A stretch of DNA of 50,888 nt. Origin: Prochlorococcus sp. AG-363-P15 (GTDB lineage: Bacteria; Cyanobacteriota; Cyanobacteriia; PCC-6307; Cyanobiaceae). The position numbers and the translations under genes are program-made. The stretch is from the NCBI GenBank assembly GCA_003278175.1, contig QCGF01000002.1, positions 1 to 50,888 on the forward strand. Direction: 5' to 3'. This document shows positions 26,075 to 36,321 of the stretch, piece after piece. Below the pieces are notes generated by a model. The model ran no database searches. It saw nothing but the letters and a program-made list of their open reading frames with translations, and was not told where the DNA came from. Position 1 is the stretch's first letter, and each line of letters opens with the position of its first letter.

Positions 26075-26542
26075 ATGGAGTTCCTCTTATTTCTCACATC
26101 AAAAGAAAAAGAAATTATTGATCTAATATACAAAGCAGGTTTTTCTATAGAAGAAAATACATCTTTATGCTTTATGGGAGAGAAATATGTAGGGTTCACA
26201 AAAAAAAGACAGCGTGCAGTGGTGATCTGTACAAACAATATAAAAAACATGAGTGGCTATTCTCTCCCATCAGCAAATAAATACGAAGGCAAAGATCGAA
26301 CAGCTATCTATATAAGGAAGGCAGTTAGACATGAAGCCACACATGTAGCTCAAGACTGCAATAATTCAGAGCTTCTAGGTTTACTTAACAACAAAAGGAA
26401 AGTCCATTCCTGGTATAAAAAAAGTGCGATAAAAGGGTCAACAAGAATTGGAAATATTAAACAGGAAAGGGAAGAAGAGGCCTACTATATGGAAGACAGG
26501 CCTCACAAAGTAATTTCCGCCCTTAAAAAATATTGCCTATGA
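26075..26542 (+). CDS. Small HExxH zincin-like protein (155 aa) behind umuDC
   Basis: The protein has the HExxH zinc-metallopeptidase motif in RHEATHVAQDC (His86, Glu87, His90), and a downstream acidic block EREEEAYY (131-138) that could give the third ligand. There is no signal peptide or membrane helix; the C-terminal half is basic. The family is not clear to me; Atp23/M76- and SprT-like proteins have similar HExxH contexts, but the similarity is only in the motif. It starts 44 bases behind umuC on the same strand without an obvious terminator between them, so it may belong to the LexA-controlled unit. AT-rich in contrast to umuC. Confidence 0.65.
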   Translation: MEFLLFLTSKEKEIIDLIYKAGFSIEENTSLCFMGEKYVGFTKKRQRAVVICTNNIKNMSGYSLPSANKYEGKDRTAIYIRKAVRHEATHVAQDCNNSELLGLLNNKRKVHSWYKKSAIKGSTRIGNIKQEREEEAYYMEDRPHKVISALKKYCL

Positions 26543-26557
26543 AATTAGCCCGAAAGA

Positions 26558-26857
26558 TTAAACCTCATGAATAAGCTGGGCAAACTTCTTTCTAATACTA
26601 AGAAGCAATACCATGCCATTACCATAACAAGGAAAACCGGTTTTTTCTCTAACCAGATCTACCCTTGTCAAAGCGAGTCCACATGTCTCAACCAATAAAA
26701 CAGGAAGGGTAGTATTAGAGCCATACATTCGTTGCAAATCAAGTGACTCACGAACAGCTTTCTGAGCCCTATCTATACCTAATTCACCAACAAGTTCAGT
26801 CCACAAGTGATTAACAGGTATGTATTTTTCGATTTCAAGTCCAGAAAAATAAGTCAT
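26558..26857 (-). CDS. Hypothetical protein (99 aa) downstream of dnaG
   Basis: This soluble 99-aa protein begins MTYFSGLEIEKYIPVNHLW and has a helical ELGIDRAQKAVRESLDL segment. A VLLVETCGLALTRVDLVRE strand-helix stretch follows, then YGNGMVLLLS. I do not recognise a domain. It begins 20 bases after the end of dnaG on the same strand, so it is probably transcribed with dnaG. Codon usage looks native. Confidence 0.55.
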   Translation of the reverse strand: MTYFSGLEIEKYIPVNHLWTELVGELGIDRAQKAVRESLDLQRMYGSNTTLPVLLVETCGLALTRVDLVREKTGFPCYGNGMVLLLSIRKKFAQLIHEV

Positions 26858-26877
26858 AAGTTATTACTTAACAATGG

Positions 26878-28932
26878 CTATGCTGAAAGAGACTGGTTTT
26901 TTCCATAACCTGCACAACGCTGTTGATCCAAGTGAAGAATATGCTTACGCTCGCTGTAGTAAAGGTCTTGAAAATGCAATGCATCACTATTTAATTCCTG
27001 AAACATTTCATCAATTCGTTCCTCCATGTCCCAAGTGTTAGCGGGCTGTTCACGCTCTTCCTCAATAAGATCAGCAATACATCTTTCTAATGTTTCAAGC
27101 CTCTGGCCACTCCATGCCTCAAGAAGATGTCTACAACGCTTTAATGATTTTTGCCTCTCTAAAGCTGCGGCAGTACCACGCAAATACAACATTGGTTCAG
27201 TCATCGAAGCCAAATGAACTTCTCCTGGCTCTAGTAACAATGTCAAACGAGTTAAGAGTGAATTATTTTCTACCATCAATTGATCAGCAAGCAATCTAGG
27301 TAGATCTATATCAGCAAGATCATTTCCAGAATCATCACCTCTACTAATTGCCTCTAATCGACCTACTCCAAGATTTGTTTCTTCTAAATTTGTGATTGCC
27401 GCCCAAAGCAACCGATAGTCGTGAATAGCAAAGTCCTCAAGCTCTCTCTGACGTAATTCACGTCGAATAGCCGACCTGTGGTTTGAACAGTGTAAATAGA
27501 GACGTAATATCTCAGCTTCACTTCGCTCTCTCTGACTACCGTTACCAGGAATTCCATGTTTATTTGAGCGACCGTGCCAGCGTTGACCTTTGACCTGTTT
27601 ACGAAGATCCTCCTCAAGCTGCAAAGCCAAACGAGCCTGTCCTCCACTCAAGCGCTCAGAGACCTTTTGCAAGTAATGAGTACGGACAGCTGACTGTGGC
27701 AGCTTGCCCAAAAGCTGCACTAAGCCACTAACTGCCAACTGAAAATGATCAGCTTTACTTAAATCAAGGTCTTGTAGAACCTGATCAATTTGCCAATCAA
27801 GCCAAAGTGGAGATTTATCAAGGAGAGCTCTATAGTCGCCTGGACCATGGTCTTGAAGAAATTCATCAGGATCCTTTCCTGAAGGAAGGTGAAGGACTCG
27901 TAAATCCAATTGCCCCTGCATTGCCAGTCTCTCAACTTCACCAATGGCCCTGTTTGCAGCTCGAACTCCGGCACCATCAGCGTCAAAATTAAGGACTATC
28001 CGCTTACTATCACTAAATCGGCAAAGTTGCCTAATTTGCTGACTACTTAGAGCAGTCCCTAAAGAAGCAACTGAGTTTTGGATACCAGCTGCATGCAAAG
28101 CAATGACATCAAAATATCCCTCTACAACAATTGCCCGGTCGTACTTTCGAATAGCATTGGATGCTTTGTCTAAACCAAAAAGGTTTTTACCTTTTTCAAA
28201 AACTTCAGTCTCTGGAGAGTTTAAATATTTAGGCTCCGTTCCATCAAGACTTCGACCACCAAAACCAATCACACGGCCTTGACGATCACGAATTGGAACA
28301 ATAACTCGATTACGAAACCGGTCATAAAAACCACCGCCTCCTTTTCGAGGGACAATTAATCCAGCGGCCTCAAGCAATTCAGGAGAGACCCCCTCAACCT
28401 GCTGAAGATGTGAAAGGAGCCCATCCCATTTGTCTGGAGCAAAGCCTAAACCAAATGACTCAAGGGTGATTTCACTCAAACCACGCATACGCTTTAAATA
28501 ATCAAGCGCAACATGACCATTAGCGCTCCGCAATTGACTAGAGAACCAACCTGCAGCAAGTGAAAGTGCTTGGTATAGTTTTTCTTGACGTGAAAATTGT
28601 TGTCGCAGTCGTTCCTGCTGCGACCCATCAACAGTCTCAACAGGGAGTTGATACTTTCTTGCTAAATCAAGAACTACATCTGCAAAACTTTGACGCTGGA
28701 ACTCCATTAAAAACTTTATGGAGTTCCCTCCAGCACCACATGAAAAGCAGTAATAAAACTGCTTGGCAGGTGACACCGTCATAGACGGTTTGCTGTCATC
28801 GTGGAAAGGACAGATTCCTACAAACTCCTTTCCCTTCTTCTTCAATACAACGTGCTCTCCTACAACATCAACAATATCTGCTCGTTCCTTAACGGCATCA
28901 ATTGTGCGTGGATGTATGCGAGGAGATGGCAT
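26878..28932 (-). CDS. dnaG: DNA primase DnaG
   Basis: This 684-aa primase synthesises RNA primers at the replication fork. The N-terminal CHC2 zinc finger is CPFHDDSKPS then CFSCGAGG (Cys41, His44, Cys62, Cys65). The TOPRIM-type core begins near 250 (IVVEGYFDVIALHAAGI, containing the conserved Glu) with DADGAGVRAA for the metal acidic residues. The C-terminal helicase-binding domain is divergent, as usual. The ATG at 28932 is chosen; GTG and TTG codons lie just upstream. It is divergent from the DMT permease gene by ~138 bases. Confidence 0.96.
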   Translation of the reverse strand: MPSPRIHPRTIDAVKERADIVDVVGEHVVLKKKGKEFVGICPFHDDSKPSMTVSPAKQFYYCFSCGAGGNSIKFLMEFQRQSFADVVLDLARKYQLPVETVDGSQQERLRQQFSRQEKLYQALSLAAGWFSSQLRSANGHVALDYLKRMRGLSEITLESFGLGFAPDKWDGLLSHLQQVEGVSPELLEAAGLIVPRKGGGGFYDRFRNRVIVPIRDRQGRVIGFGGRSLDGTEPKYLNSPETEVFEKGKNLFGLDKASNAIRKYDRAIVVEGYFDVIALHAAGIQNSVASLGTALSSQQIRQLCRFSDSKRIVLNFDADGAGVRAANRAIGEVERLAMQGQLDLRVLHLPSGKDPDEFLQDHGPGDYRALLDKSPLWLDWQIDQVLQDLDLSKADHFQLAVSGLVQLLGKLPQSAVRTHYLQKVSERLSGGQARLALQLEEDLRKQVKGQRWHGRSNKHGIPGNGSQRERSEAEILRLYLHCSNHRSAIRRELRQRELEDFAIHDYRLLWAAITNLEETNLGVGRLEAISRGDDSGNDLADIDLPRLLADQLMVENNSLLTRLTLLLEPGEVHLASMTEPMLYLRGTAAALERQKSLKRCRHLLEAWSGQRLETLERCIADLIEEEREQPANTWDMEERIDEMFQELNSDALHFQDLYYSERKHILHLDQQRCAGYGKNQSLSA

Positions 28933-29069
28933 CAACACATTCTGAGGGACCCTAAGTAATTGGTCTAGTTGAAAGTGTTCATAGCAATAGAAAAAGAAGC
29001 AATCTCAAAAATTCACATGCAGACTAAAAGCTTCTAAAACATGCCTCAATAAGTCTATCCACTAAGCCA

Positions 29070-29954
29070 TTGTTCAGAAAATATAGAAAATTGAATAGCG
29101 GTTATGCAGTACTAATTGCTAGTGCACTTGCATTTAGCTTAATGAGTGTTTGCGTAAAGCATTTAGGTAACCGCATTCCGATCGCAGAAATAGTACTTAT
29201 AAGAGCCCTTATAAGTATTTTAATAACACGGGTTATGCTTAGGAGATATGGGATATCTCCATGGGGAGAAAACAAAAGATTATTGCTACTTAGAGGATTG
29301 CTCGGAACAACAGCTTTGTTCTGCGTATTTCAAGCAATCACAACTTTACCATTAGCCTCTGCGACCGTAATTCAATATACCTATCCAACTTTTACTGCAA
29401 TTGCAGCATGGTTTTTCTTGAACGAAGGGATAGGGCGTCGTATTGGCATGGCAGTAATGCTTGGATGGGTTGGAATAATTTTCGTGATAAAACCTAATTG
29501 GATAAATTTAAATACTACTGAACTTCCTCATACATCAGTCCTTGTTGCACTTGCAGGAGCGATTCTAACGGCATTAGCATATATATCTGTTAGGAAGCTT
29601 TCAAAAACCGAACATCCATTAGTGATAGTTCACTATTTTCCTCTTGTATCAATTCCTATAACAATTCCATTTATATTAACCCAAGGGGTTCTCCCAGTAG
29701 GAATCGAATGGATCTGGCTAATAGGGATAGGAGTATTCACCCAATTTGGGCAGGTTTGGATAACGAAAGGGCTTAGTCTTCTGCCTGCAGCACAAGCAAG
29801 TTCAATCAATTACTCACAAGTACTATTCTCAGCGGCATGGGGTTCAATTATATTCTCTGAGCAGATAGACAAATGGACAATAACAGGTGCATTATTTGTA
29901 TTAGCATCAACTCTTCTATGCCTAAATACGAATAAAAAATATACTCTAAATTAA
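29070..29954 (+). CDS. DMT (EamA) family transporter
   Basis: This 294-aa protein has ten hydrophobic helices in two homologous EamA halves. Typical features are LMSVCVKHLGNRIPIAEIVLIR in the first half (key residues VCVKHLG and EIVLIR), GLLGTTALFCVFQAITTLPLASATVIQYTYP (in part) and a C-terminal half with QVWITKGLSLLPAAQASSINYSQ. Such carriers export or import amino acids, nucleotides or other small solutes; substrate is unknown. The start is TTG at 29070, the only one giving the family N-terminus (SGYAVLIASALAFS). It has its own promoter region, shared with dnaG. Confidence 0.9.
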   Translation: MFRKYRKLNSGYAVLIASALAFSLMSVCVKHLGNRIPIAEIVLIRALISILITRVMLRRYGISPWGENKRLLLLRGLLGTTALFCVFQAITTLPLASATVIQYTYPTFTAIAAWFFLNEGIGRRIGMAVMLGWVGIIFVIKPNWINLNTTELPHTSVLVALAGAILTALAYISVRKLSKTEHPLVIVHYFPLVSIPITIPFILTQGVLPVGIEWIWLIGIGVFTQFGQVWITKGLSLLPAAQASSINYSQVLFSAAWGSIIFSEQIDKWTITGALFVLASTLLCLNTNKKYTLN

Positions 29955-30269
29955 GAGCCAAACTTAAGTTCCAGCAAATAATTATATGTTAACTTCCTCT
30001 TAATAGTAACAAGTATTTTCAAAGACATTACACACCTCATTTTGAAATAATCAAATTCAAATGCTCTTCTTATTCAACCAAAGAGATAACAAAATAATCT
30101 TAATAATATTATAAATTAAGTTACAAATTCCCATCAAAGAATAGAAACTCTATAAATTTTATTAAATACAGTTAAAATACTAGTTGCCATTCAGATCAAA
30201 AAAGGGTCAGAATAAAAGAAATAGTTCCGAAGTTCCCTTTCTTCTGAAACGATCTAAACGCGAATAACA
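29955..30269. other. AT-rich intergenic gap of 315 bases
   Basis: Between the DMT permease stop and the ATG at 30270 I found no ORF of useful length, no tRNA or recognisable RNA motif and no clear terminator. The stretch is strongly AT-rich. It presumably carries the terminator and promoter elements of its neighbours; a non-coding RNA cannot be excluded by eye. Confidence 0.5.
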
Positions 30270-30662
30270 ATGAAGATTGCTCTTGCCGCTCTAATTGCCC
30301 TCAGCGCAGCTTCCCCTGCGCTGGCCGGAGAATATCAACCTGGATATTCAACTTCTAGGACCTGTACCAGATCCGAATACAGGGAAGAATATGTCCCAGG
30401 AACACAAAACTCACCAGGATACGTAAAAAGCTGGTCTGAGGATGTAGAAGTTCCATGCTCATCAAATTCATCCGCGACACGAAGGAGGCCAGTACCTCAA
30501 CCAGTTGGCGACAATAATGATTGCAGCGAAGGCACACTTATAGGCGGCCTGCTAGGCGCTGGATTGGCAACTGCTGGCTCAAGAGGCAAAGATCAATGGT
30601 GGGCGATACCAGCTGGAGGAGCCGCAGGAGCAATGCTTGGATGTCAAATTGACGGTGGTTAA
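30270..30662 (+). CDS. Secreted glycine-zipper-like protein (130 aa)
   Basis: The N-terminus MKIALAALIALSAASPALA is a clear Sec signal peptide with cleavage expected before GEYQPG. The mature protein has a Cys/Tyr/Glu-rich first part (about 20-75), a Pro/Arg linker and a Gly/Ala-rich C-terminus. That end contains GTLIGGLLGAGLATAGSRG and a PAGGAAGAMLG repeat of small residues, resembling the glycine zipper of outer-membrane or envelope proteins. No enzymatic motif is visible. It has a free-standing position with a gap of 315 bases upstream. Confidence 0.7.
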   Translation: MKIALAALIALSAASPALAGEYQPGYSTSRTCTRSEYREEYVPGTQNSPGYVKSWSEDVEVPCSSNSSATRRRPVPQPVGDNNDCSEGTLIGGLLGAGLATAGSRGKDQWWAIPAGGAAGAMLGCQIDGG

Positions 30663-30737
30663 CTTAATAGTTTTACAAATAAGAACTCAACATTAGGCTT
30701 TTAAAACCAATTTAAAAGATATTCTATATCAAATTTT

Positions 30738-31163
30738 TTAGCCTTTTATTGGCAAAGGGAAAGTCATCCATTCCTTAGATGTATCAACTGAAGTTTGTAT
30801 AGGTTTTGCTAAACGCCAACTTTCTCCTTTTGCTCCTCTTTCCAAAAACAAATGAAAAGAGGTATTGATTTTCTCTTTTTCATCAGGATATCTATAATCA
30901 AGATGTCCATATATAGAAACTACTCTTCCATTTAGATCATCCAAATATTCACGTGAATCAATTCTGATATGAGATAACTCTGGAGTCTGTTCATCTATTT
31001 CAAGCAATTCATCCAGTAAAAGGTGGGTCAAGTTCATTTGGACCTCAAGAGCATCCTTAAGAACTGAATTTGGTGGGTTCTGAAAAACTGTGCATCCATA
31101 TTGCAAAAAACAAAGCATTAAAGTAAGAATTACAGAAAATGTTCTTTGAGATAGGCTGCTCAT
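30738..31163 (-). CDS. Hypothetical lipoprotein-like secreted protein (141 aa)
   Basis: The N-terminus is a hydrophobic stretch ending LQYGC at Cys24, which resembles but does not strictly match a lipobox. The mature part is charged, with LLLDELLEIDEQTPELSHI and RVVSIYGHLDYRYPDEK segments. The signal-peptide pattern suggests an exported, possibly lipid-anchored protein. It is divergent from ruvA, with 64 bases between starts. I do not recognise the family. Confidence 0.6.
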   Translation of the reverse strand: MSSLSQRTFSVILTLMLCFLQYGCTVFQNPPNSVLKDALEVQMNLTHLLLDELLEIDEQTPELSHIRIDSREYLDDLNGRVVSIYGHLDYRYPDEKEKINTSFHLFLERGAKGESWRLAKPIQTSVDTSKEWMTFPLPIKG

Positions 31164-31227
31164 GTCTACATAAGAGAATGAAGGTACTGAATAATCGATG
31201 CCGCATTATTAATCAAAGGGAACCATA

Positions 31228-31905
31228 ATGATTGGCTGGTTACAAGGAGAAAGATTAGACAACTGGCAGCAATCACAAAAACATGGGATTGTCTTGGCAT
31301 GTGCTGGAGTCGGTTATGAAGTGCAACTCTTGCCACGACATTTCCTCTTGATTTGCGCAGTTAAAAAGCTTGCCCTTTGGATCCATCAAATAAAACGAGA
31401 TGACGGAGAAAGCCTGTACGGATTCATAACACGAGAAGAGCGAAACCTTTTTCGCATATTGATCGGAGTTAGTGGAGTTGGCCCACAAATGGCAATGTCT
31501 TTGTTAGAAGAAAATGAAATCAATGATCTTGTAACAGCGCTTATCCAAGGTGATGTTCGTAAACTTATACAAGCGCAAGGAATAGGGAAACGGACAGCTG
31601 AAAGACTAACTATCGAGGTAAGAGGCAAGCTAGGAGAGTTCACTGAAAACACTGATCTTGCATCACCACTAAATAACAGTGAGCCTCAAGAGATCCCTTT
31701 TAAAAGCAATACCATTAAAGAACTACAAGCCACACTAGATAGCCTTGGCTACGAAGATTTTGAGATTAAAAAGGTAATTCACGCTTTGGCTAGTGAATTT
31801 CATTCAGAAAACAATGAAAATTCCCTTGCTATCAATACAAAAGATGAGGACATTCAAGAATTGCTTAAAGCAAGTCTGCTTTGGCTAAGCAACGAATCAG
31901 GCTAA
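31228..31905 (+). CDS. ruvA: Holliday junction helicase subunit RuvA
   Basis: This 225-aa protein binds four-way junctions and loads RuvB. It begins with an OB domain (MIGWLQGERLDNW). Two helix-hairpin-helix motifs follow, GVSGVGPQMAMSLLEE (near 88-103) and QGIGKRTAERLTIEVRGKL (near 119-137), and domain III forms a C-terminal helical bundle. It is about 20 residues longer than the E. coli protein because of an acidic linker (about 140-170). No LexA box is visible upstream, unlike umuDC. Confidence 0.96.
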   Translation: MIGWLQGERLDNWQQSQKHGIVLACAGVGYEVQLLPRHFLLICAVKKLALWIHQIKRDDGESLYGFITREERNLFRILIGVSGVGPQMAMSLLEENEINDLVTALIQGDVRKLIQAQGIGKRTAERLTIEVRGKLGEFTENTDLASPLNNSEPQEIPFKSNTIKELQATLDSLGYEDFEIKKVIHALASEFHSENNENSLAINTKDEDIQELLKASLLWLSNESG

Positions 31906-31960
31906 ATAGGTGCTCAAGGAGCTAAATTAAGTTTTTAATACCAGACCATTTCCCAAAGAC

Positions 31961-32230
31961 ATGTCGCTAGATACCGCTGAGAAGCAAAAACTAATCAACT
32001 CATACCAGACACATAGTTCTGATACTGGCTCAGTAGAAGTACAGGTTGCGATGCTTAGTGAGCGAATTTCCAAGCTGAGTGGGCATTTACAAGGAAACCA
32101 ACATGACTTCTCATCCCGAAAAGGACTCTTGAAGATGATCGGTCGTCGCAAACGATTACTAAACTATGTTCGAGAACACAGTGAAAAGCGCTATACCCAG
32201 CTTGTTGACAAACTAGGGATAAGAGGGTGA
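31961..32230 (+). CDS. rpsO: 30S ribosomal protein S15
   Basis: This 89-aa protein has the classic S15 blocks: [38 protein letters not shown] (in part) and [21 protein letters not shown]15 binds the central domain of 16S rRNA early in small-subunit assembly. It starts 55 bases after ruvA and ends 40 bases before the pam68 gene, so the three may be read together. Confidence 0.98.
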   Translation: MSLDTAEKQKLINSYQTHSSDTGSVEVQVAMLSERISKLSGHLQGNQHDFSSRKGLLKMIGRRKRLLNYVREHSEKRYTQLVDKLGIRG

Positions 32231-32270
32231 TGAACTAAGGGAATCACTCCCCCTAACACTTCCTAAAAAA

Positions 32271-32711
32271 ATGTCCGATACCAATAGACCCCAAGCCTTC
32301 AAACCAGAAGGAAATGAATCGGGATCAAAAAAAGGAGGTAACAAAAAAGAAAAAAAAATAACAGCCCAACAGCAAATTGCGCCTAAAAATACTGCCATTC
32401 CAAAGGAAATTGCCAATAGAATGGCACGTAGAGTTGCAATTACAACAGGAATTCCAACATTGAGTGGAATGAGTGTATTTATAATTAGTTATGTAGTTGT
32501 CACAAAAGGGATTGCAGATATACCACCAGCATTGACACTAATAACCTCAGCATCTTGCTTCCTTTTAGGCCTATTTGGTTTAAGTTTTGGAATACTTTCA
32601 GCCAGTTGGGAAGAAGCTGCCGGCACATTATTAGGCCTAGAAAATATTAGGCCTAATATCAGCAAAGTACGTGATACTTTTAAGGCTTTAACTCAAAATA
32701 GAAATAAATAA
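32271..32711 (+). CDS. pam68: PAM68 family photosystem II assembly protein
   Basis: This 146-aa protein has a Lys-rich N-terminal region (about 10-45) and two membrane helices (about 57-80 and 85-108). The family stretch is ANRMARRVAITTGIPTLSGM then FGLSFGILSASWEEAAGT. PAM68/DUF3464 proteins take part in early PSII assembly, near CP47 (established knowledge for Arabidopsis and Synechocystis). Placing pam68 behind rpsO is a conserved cyanobacterial arrangement (from memory). It converges on dnaE with ~20 bases between stops. Confidence 0.88.
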   Translation: MSDTNRPQAFKPEGNESGSKKGGNKKEKKITAQQQIAPKNTAIPKEIANRMARRVAITTGIPTLSGMSVFIISYVVVTKGIADIPPALTLITSASCFLLGLFGLSFGILSASWEEAAGTLLGLENIRPNISKVRDTFKALTQNRNK

Positions 32712-32730
32712 CAGTTGCTGTTATCTGCTT

Positions 32731-35700
32731 TTATGCCAACAAATTCTCGCTGTAACTAGCATTAAAAGATTGATGCTGCAATGTAGCTAATGCAGCTGGA
32801 GCGTCTCCAACACAAAATTGATGTCCAAGTCTTACGTAACGAACATTTCCACCTTTTTTAATCGCAGCAACAACGGGTACTTTTACTCCAAGTTGATCTT
32901 TACCAGGTCTGTGCTTATAAAGACACTCTCTAAGACGATGTTGAACCTCTATGTCACTAGCTTCAGCCGGAAGTAACTCCACAAGTAAGAGCCGAAGATC
33001 ATCTATTGTTCTGCAATCGTCAATTATTAATTGAACTCTCTCATCTCTACGGTCAACAGAGCCCCAAACAAGTAGGCGAGCTTCAAGCATCAAGAAATCA
33101 GATAACCTCGCAAAAGTCTTTGGAAAGACAACTGCTTCACAAGAACCAGTTAAATCTTCCAGTTGAAGAATAGCCATTTGATCTCCTTTACGAGTAGTCA
33201 CCTGACGCATTTCTGGGATCATGGCAATAACACTTACCTTGGCCTTGTCTGGTTGATCCTCTAACTTAATAAGCCCTATAGGAGCAATCAGTTGAGCTGG
33301 CGAAGAGAGCTGCTTCAAAGGATGATCGGAAAGATAAAAACCAACCAATTCCTTCTCTAATCTCAACTTCTCTGTGGGTGAATAATCTGGCACAGGAGAA
33401 GATTTTGGGGCAATCGAAAGATCTTCTTGTTCTTTGCTATCTGAAGAAACATTTATCAAATCAAAGAGATTTCCCTGGCCACTTATGCGATCCCTGGCTC
33501 GGGAACCAGCCCAATCTATAAGCAAATCCAAATCAGATATCAACTGAGCCCTATTGCAATCTGCTGTAATTGAGTCAAGTGCGCCACAGTGAATAAGAGC
33601 TTCCAATGCTCTTCGGTTAAGAACATTAGAAGGCATACGATCACAAATATCCGCTAATGATTTAAACGGTCCCTCTTTTTCACGAACAGCTATTAACTGC
33701 CGTATTGCTCCATCACCAAGATTTCTAACTGCTGAAAGTCCAAAAAGAATTCTATTTTCGTTCGGCGTAAAATCTATTCCAGAAGCATTAACATCAGGAG
33801 GAACGACCTCAATACCCATAGAATTGCAATTAGATATATATCTCTGTACCTTGTCACTAGAGCCTGAATTAACTGTTAATAATGCAGCCATATATGCAAC
33901 CGGATAATGAGCCTTCAAAAAGGCAGTTTGATAAGTGACAGCTCCATATGCAGTTGAATGACTTTTATTAAAGCAATATTCAGCAAATAAGACCATTTGG
34001 TCAAATAATTCATTGGCAATTTTTTGATCTACTCCTCTATTAGTTGCACCTTGAACAAAAATATCTCGATGTTTTTGCATCTCAGCAACCTTTTTCTTTC
34101 CCATTGCACGCCGCAACAAATCAGCCTCACCTAATGAATAACCCGCTAAATCCTGAGCAATCTTCATGATTTGCTCCTGATAAACCATGATTCCATAAGT
34201 TTCTCTAAGAATTGGTTCTAATGAATCATGTGCAAAATTGATAACCTCACGTCCATGCTTTCTATTGATAAACTTAGGAATAAGTCCCGCATCCAGTGGT
34301 CCAGGCCTATATAAAGCCAAAATCGAAGAAATATCTTCTAAAGAAGAAGGTCTTAATTCGCGCACTATTTGTCGCATTCCACTTGACTCTAATTGAAAAA
34401 TTCCCTCAAGATCACCCCTAGAAAGTAATTTAAATGTCTCTGGATCTTCAACAGGAAGATCATCTGGATCTAGCCGTAAACCAACACTTTCTTCAACCAG
34501 ATCAATTGTTTTCTCGATCATAGTAAGATTTTTCAATCCAAGGAAATCCATCTTTAGCAATCCCATTGACTCAACATCTTCCATAAAATATTGAGTAATT
34601 ACTTGGCCATCATTATTTCTCTGTAGTGGTACTAAATTATCTAGTGGGTCGGCAGCTATTACGACTCCAGCAGCATGCACACCGAAAGTCTTATTAGTTC
34701 CTTCTATACGAATTGCCATATCAACCCATTTAGATACCTTTGAATCATTCTGATATTTCTCCCTAAACTCAACATTTGGTGAGTCTTTTCCAATCATTGC
34801 CGAAAGCTTTGCAGGCTTTCCTCTAACAACAGGTATTAACTTGGCAAGACGGTCAGCCTCTCCGTATGGGATATCCAAAACTCTTGCAACATCCTTCAAA
34901 ACGGCCTTAGAAGTCATCCGGTTAAAAGTAATAATCTGAGCAACCTTATCTTCGCCATAACGACTAGTGACATAATCGATAACTTCACCTCTTCTCTCTA
35001 TACAAAAATCAGTATCAATATCAGGCATTGATTTCCTTTCAGGATTTAAAAATCTTTCAAAGAGCAAACCATTAACTACAGGGTCAATATTTGTAATTCC
35101 CAATGCATATGCAACGAGCGAACCTGCTGCAGACCCCCTTCCAGGGCCAACGGGAATTCCTTTTTCTCTTGCAAAGCGAATGTAATCCCAAACCACTAGA
35201 AAATATGTTGGGAAACCCATTTGGTCTATAACACTTAGTTCATAAGAAAGACGTTTTCTATAATCTTCATCAACTTCTTCTATGTTTGATTTCTTTAACT
35301 TAGCTATCAAACCATTCTCTGAAACTTCTATTAGATAGCTAAGTGAAGAATGCCCTTTTGGTATAGGGAAACGAGGCATCCTATAGGTGCCAAGTATTTC
35401 ATACTTTTCTACTTTCTTAGATATAAGTGTCGTGTTATTTATCGCCTGTTTTATAATGTTCTTATCTAAGTGGTCTGCAAAAAGTTTTCCCATCTCTTCT
35501 TCAGATTTTATATATTCAGTTCCTGTATATCTAAGACGCTTCTCATCTGTTATTAGTTTTCCTGTAAGTATGCATAACAAAGCATCATGAGACTCAACGT
35601 CATTACTAGTTAAATAATGTGCATCATTTGTTGCGATCAAATCAATGCCCAATTCTGAAGATATTCGTGCCATCTCAACATTTACTATTCTATCTTCATG

Positions 35701-36246
35701 TGAACCGTGGTCTTGGATCTCCAAATAAAAATCATCGCCAAAAACATCTAAATACCAAGACGCAACATCTCTAGCAACATCAAGTCGCCCCTTCAAGATC
35801 GCCTGAGGGATTTCACCCCCAAGACAGGCAGTAGAAATAATTAGCCCTTCACTATGAGCCTTTAATAACTCCTTATCAATACAAGCCCTAGAAAATATTC
35901 CACGGCCACGCATCCCACGAAGGTGACTGATACTCGTGAGTTTTACCAAATTTCGATATCCAACATCATTCTTGGCAAGCGCTACCAGGTGATATCTACG
36001 TTCTTTTTTGGGCTGTGGATCGTCTATAGACCCATTGATTATGTACATTTCATTGCCGATAATTGGCTTAATGCCTGCATCTCTACAAAGTTTCAGAAGC
36101 TCTATTGCGCCATACATAACTCCATGATCTGTCAAGGCAAGAGCCTCTATACCAAGCTCCTTTGCTCTTTGAATCATCTTCGGCAGCTGACTAGCCCCAT
36201 CAAGGAGGCTGTAATCGCTGTGATTATGTAGAGGAACAAATCCCAT
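32731..36246 (-). CDS. dnaE: DNA polymerase III alpha subunit DnaE (contiguous, no intein)
   Basis: This 1171-aa replicative polymerase begins with a PHP domain ([14 protein letters not shown]). The palm carries PDIDTDF and [12 protein letters not shown]; a helix-hairpin-helix follows, then an OB domain (about 1000-1080: [20 protein letters not shown]-type segment). In many cyanobacteria dnaE is split and its halves are joined by a split intein; here the protein is whole and reads straight through [15 protein letters not shown] at the usual intein site. The ATG at 36246 is normal. It lies behind gatA (75 bases) on the same strand. Confidence 0.97.
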   Translation of the reverse strand: MGFVPLHNHSDYSLLDGASQLPKMIQRAKELGIEALALTDHGVMYGAIELLKLCRDAGIKPIIGNEMYIINGSIDDPQPKKERRYHLVALAKNDVGYRNLVKLTSISHLRGMRGRGIFSRACIDKELLKAHSEGLIISTACLGGEIPQAILKGRLDVARDVASWYLDVFGDDFYLEIQDHGSHEDRIVNVEMARISSELGIDLIATNDAHYLTSNDVESHDALLCILTGKLITDEKRLRYTGTEYIKSEEEMGKLFADHLDKNIIKQAINNTTLISKKVEKYEILGTYRMPRFPIPKGHSSLSYLIEVSENGLIAKLKKSNIEEVDEDYRKRLSYELSVIDQMGFPTYFLVVWDYIRFAREKGIPVGPGRGSAAGSLVAYALGITNIDPVVNGLLFERFLNPERKSMPDIDTDFCIERRGEVIDYVTSRYGEDKVAQIITFNRMTSKAVLKDVARVLDIPYGEADRLAKLIPVVRGKPAKLSAMIGKDSPNVEFREKYQNDSKVSKWVDMAIRIEGTNKTFGVHAAGVVIAADPLDNLVPLQRNNDGQVITQYFMEDVESMGLLKMDFLGLKNLTMIEKTIDLVEESVGLRLDPDDLPVEDPETFKLLSRGDLEGIFQLESSGMRQIVRELRPSSLEDISSILALYRPGPLDAGLIPKFINRKHGREVINFAHDSLEPILRETYGIMVYQEQIMKIAQDLAGYSLGEADLLRRAMGKKKVAEMQKHRDIFVQGATNRGVDQKIANELFDQMVLFAEYCFNKSHSTAYGAVTYQTAFLKAHYPVAYMAALLTVNSGSSDKVQRYISNCNSMGIEVVPPDVNASGIDFTPNENRILFGLSAVRNLGDGAIRQLIAVREKEGPFKSLADICDRMPSNVLNRRALEALIHCGALDSITADCNRAQLISDLDLLIDWAGSRARDRISGQGNLFDLINVSSDSKEQEDLSIAPKSSPVPDYSPTEKLRLEKELVGFYLSDHPLKQLSSPAQLIAPIGLIKLEDQPDKAKVSVIAMIPEMRQVTTRKGDQMAILQLEDLTGSCEAVVFPKTFARLSDFLMLEARLLVWGSVDRRDERVQLIIDDCRTIDDLRLLLVELLPAEASDIEVQHRLRECLYKHRPGKDQLGVKVPVVAAIKKGGNVRYVRLGHQFCVGDAPAALATLQHQSFNASYSENLLA

Positions 36247-36321
36247 GCACCAAGCCTAAGCGCAGGCACAATATAAAGAGTGAGATGAAACAAGAAGACA
36301 CCATATGCAGCGCCTCAGGCA

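Noticed and set aside
27384-27986. Open frames of 75-87 aa overlapping dnaG in another frame
   Set aside because: They lie within the well-defined primase coding sequence and have no independent support.
30680-30715. Hairpin CTTTTAAA-ACCAA-TTTAAAAG between convergent genes as a terminator
   Set aside because: The stem is purely AT apart from its ends and lacks a clear T tract; too weak to annotate.
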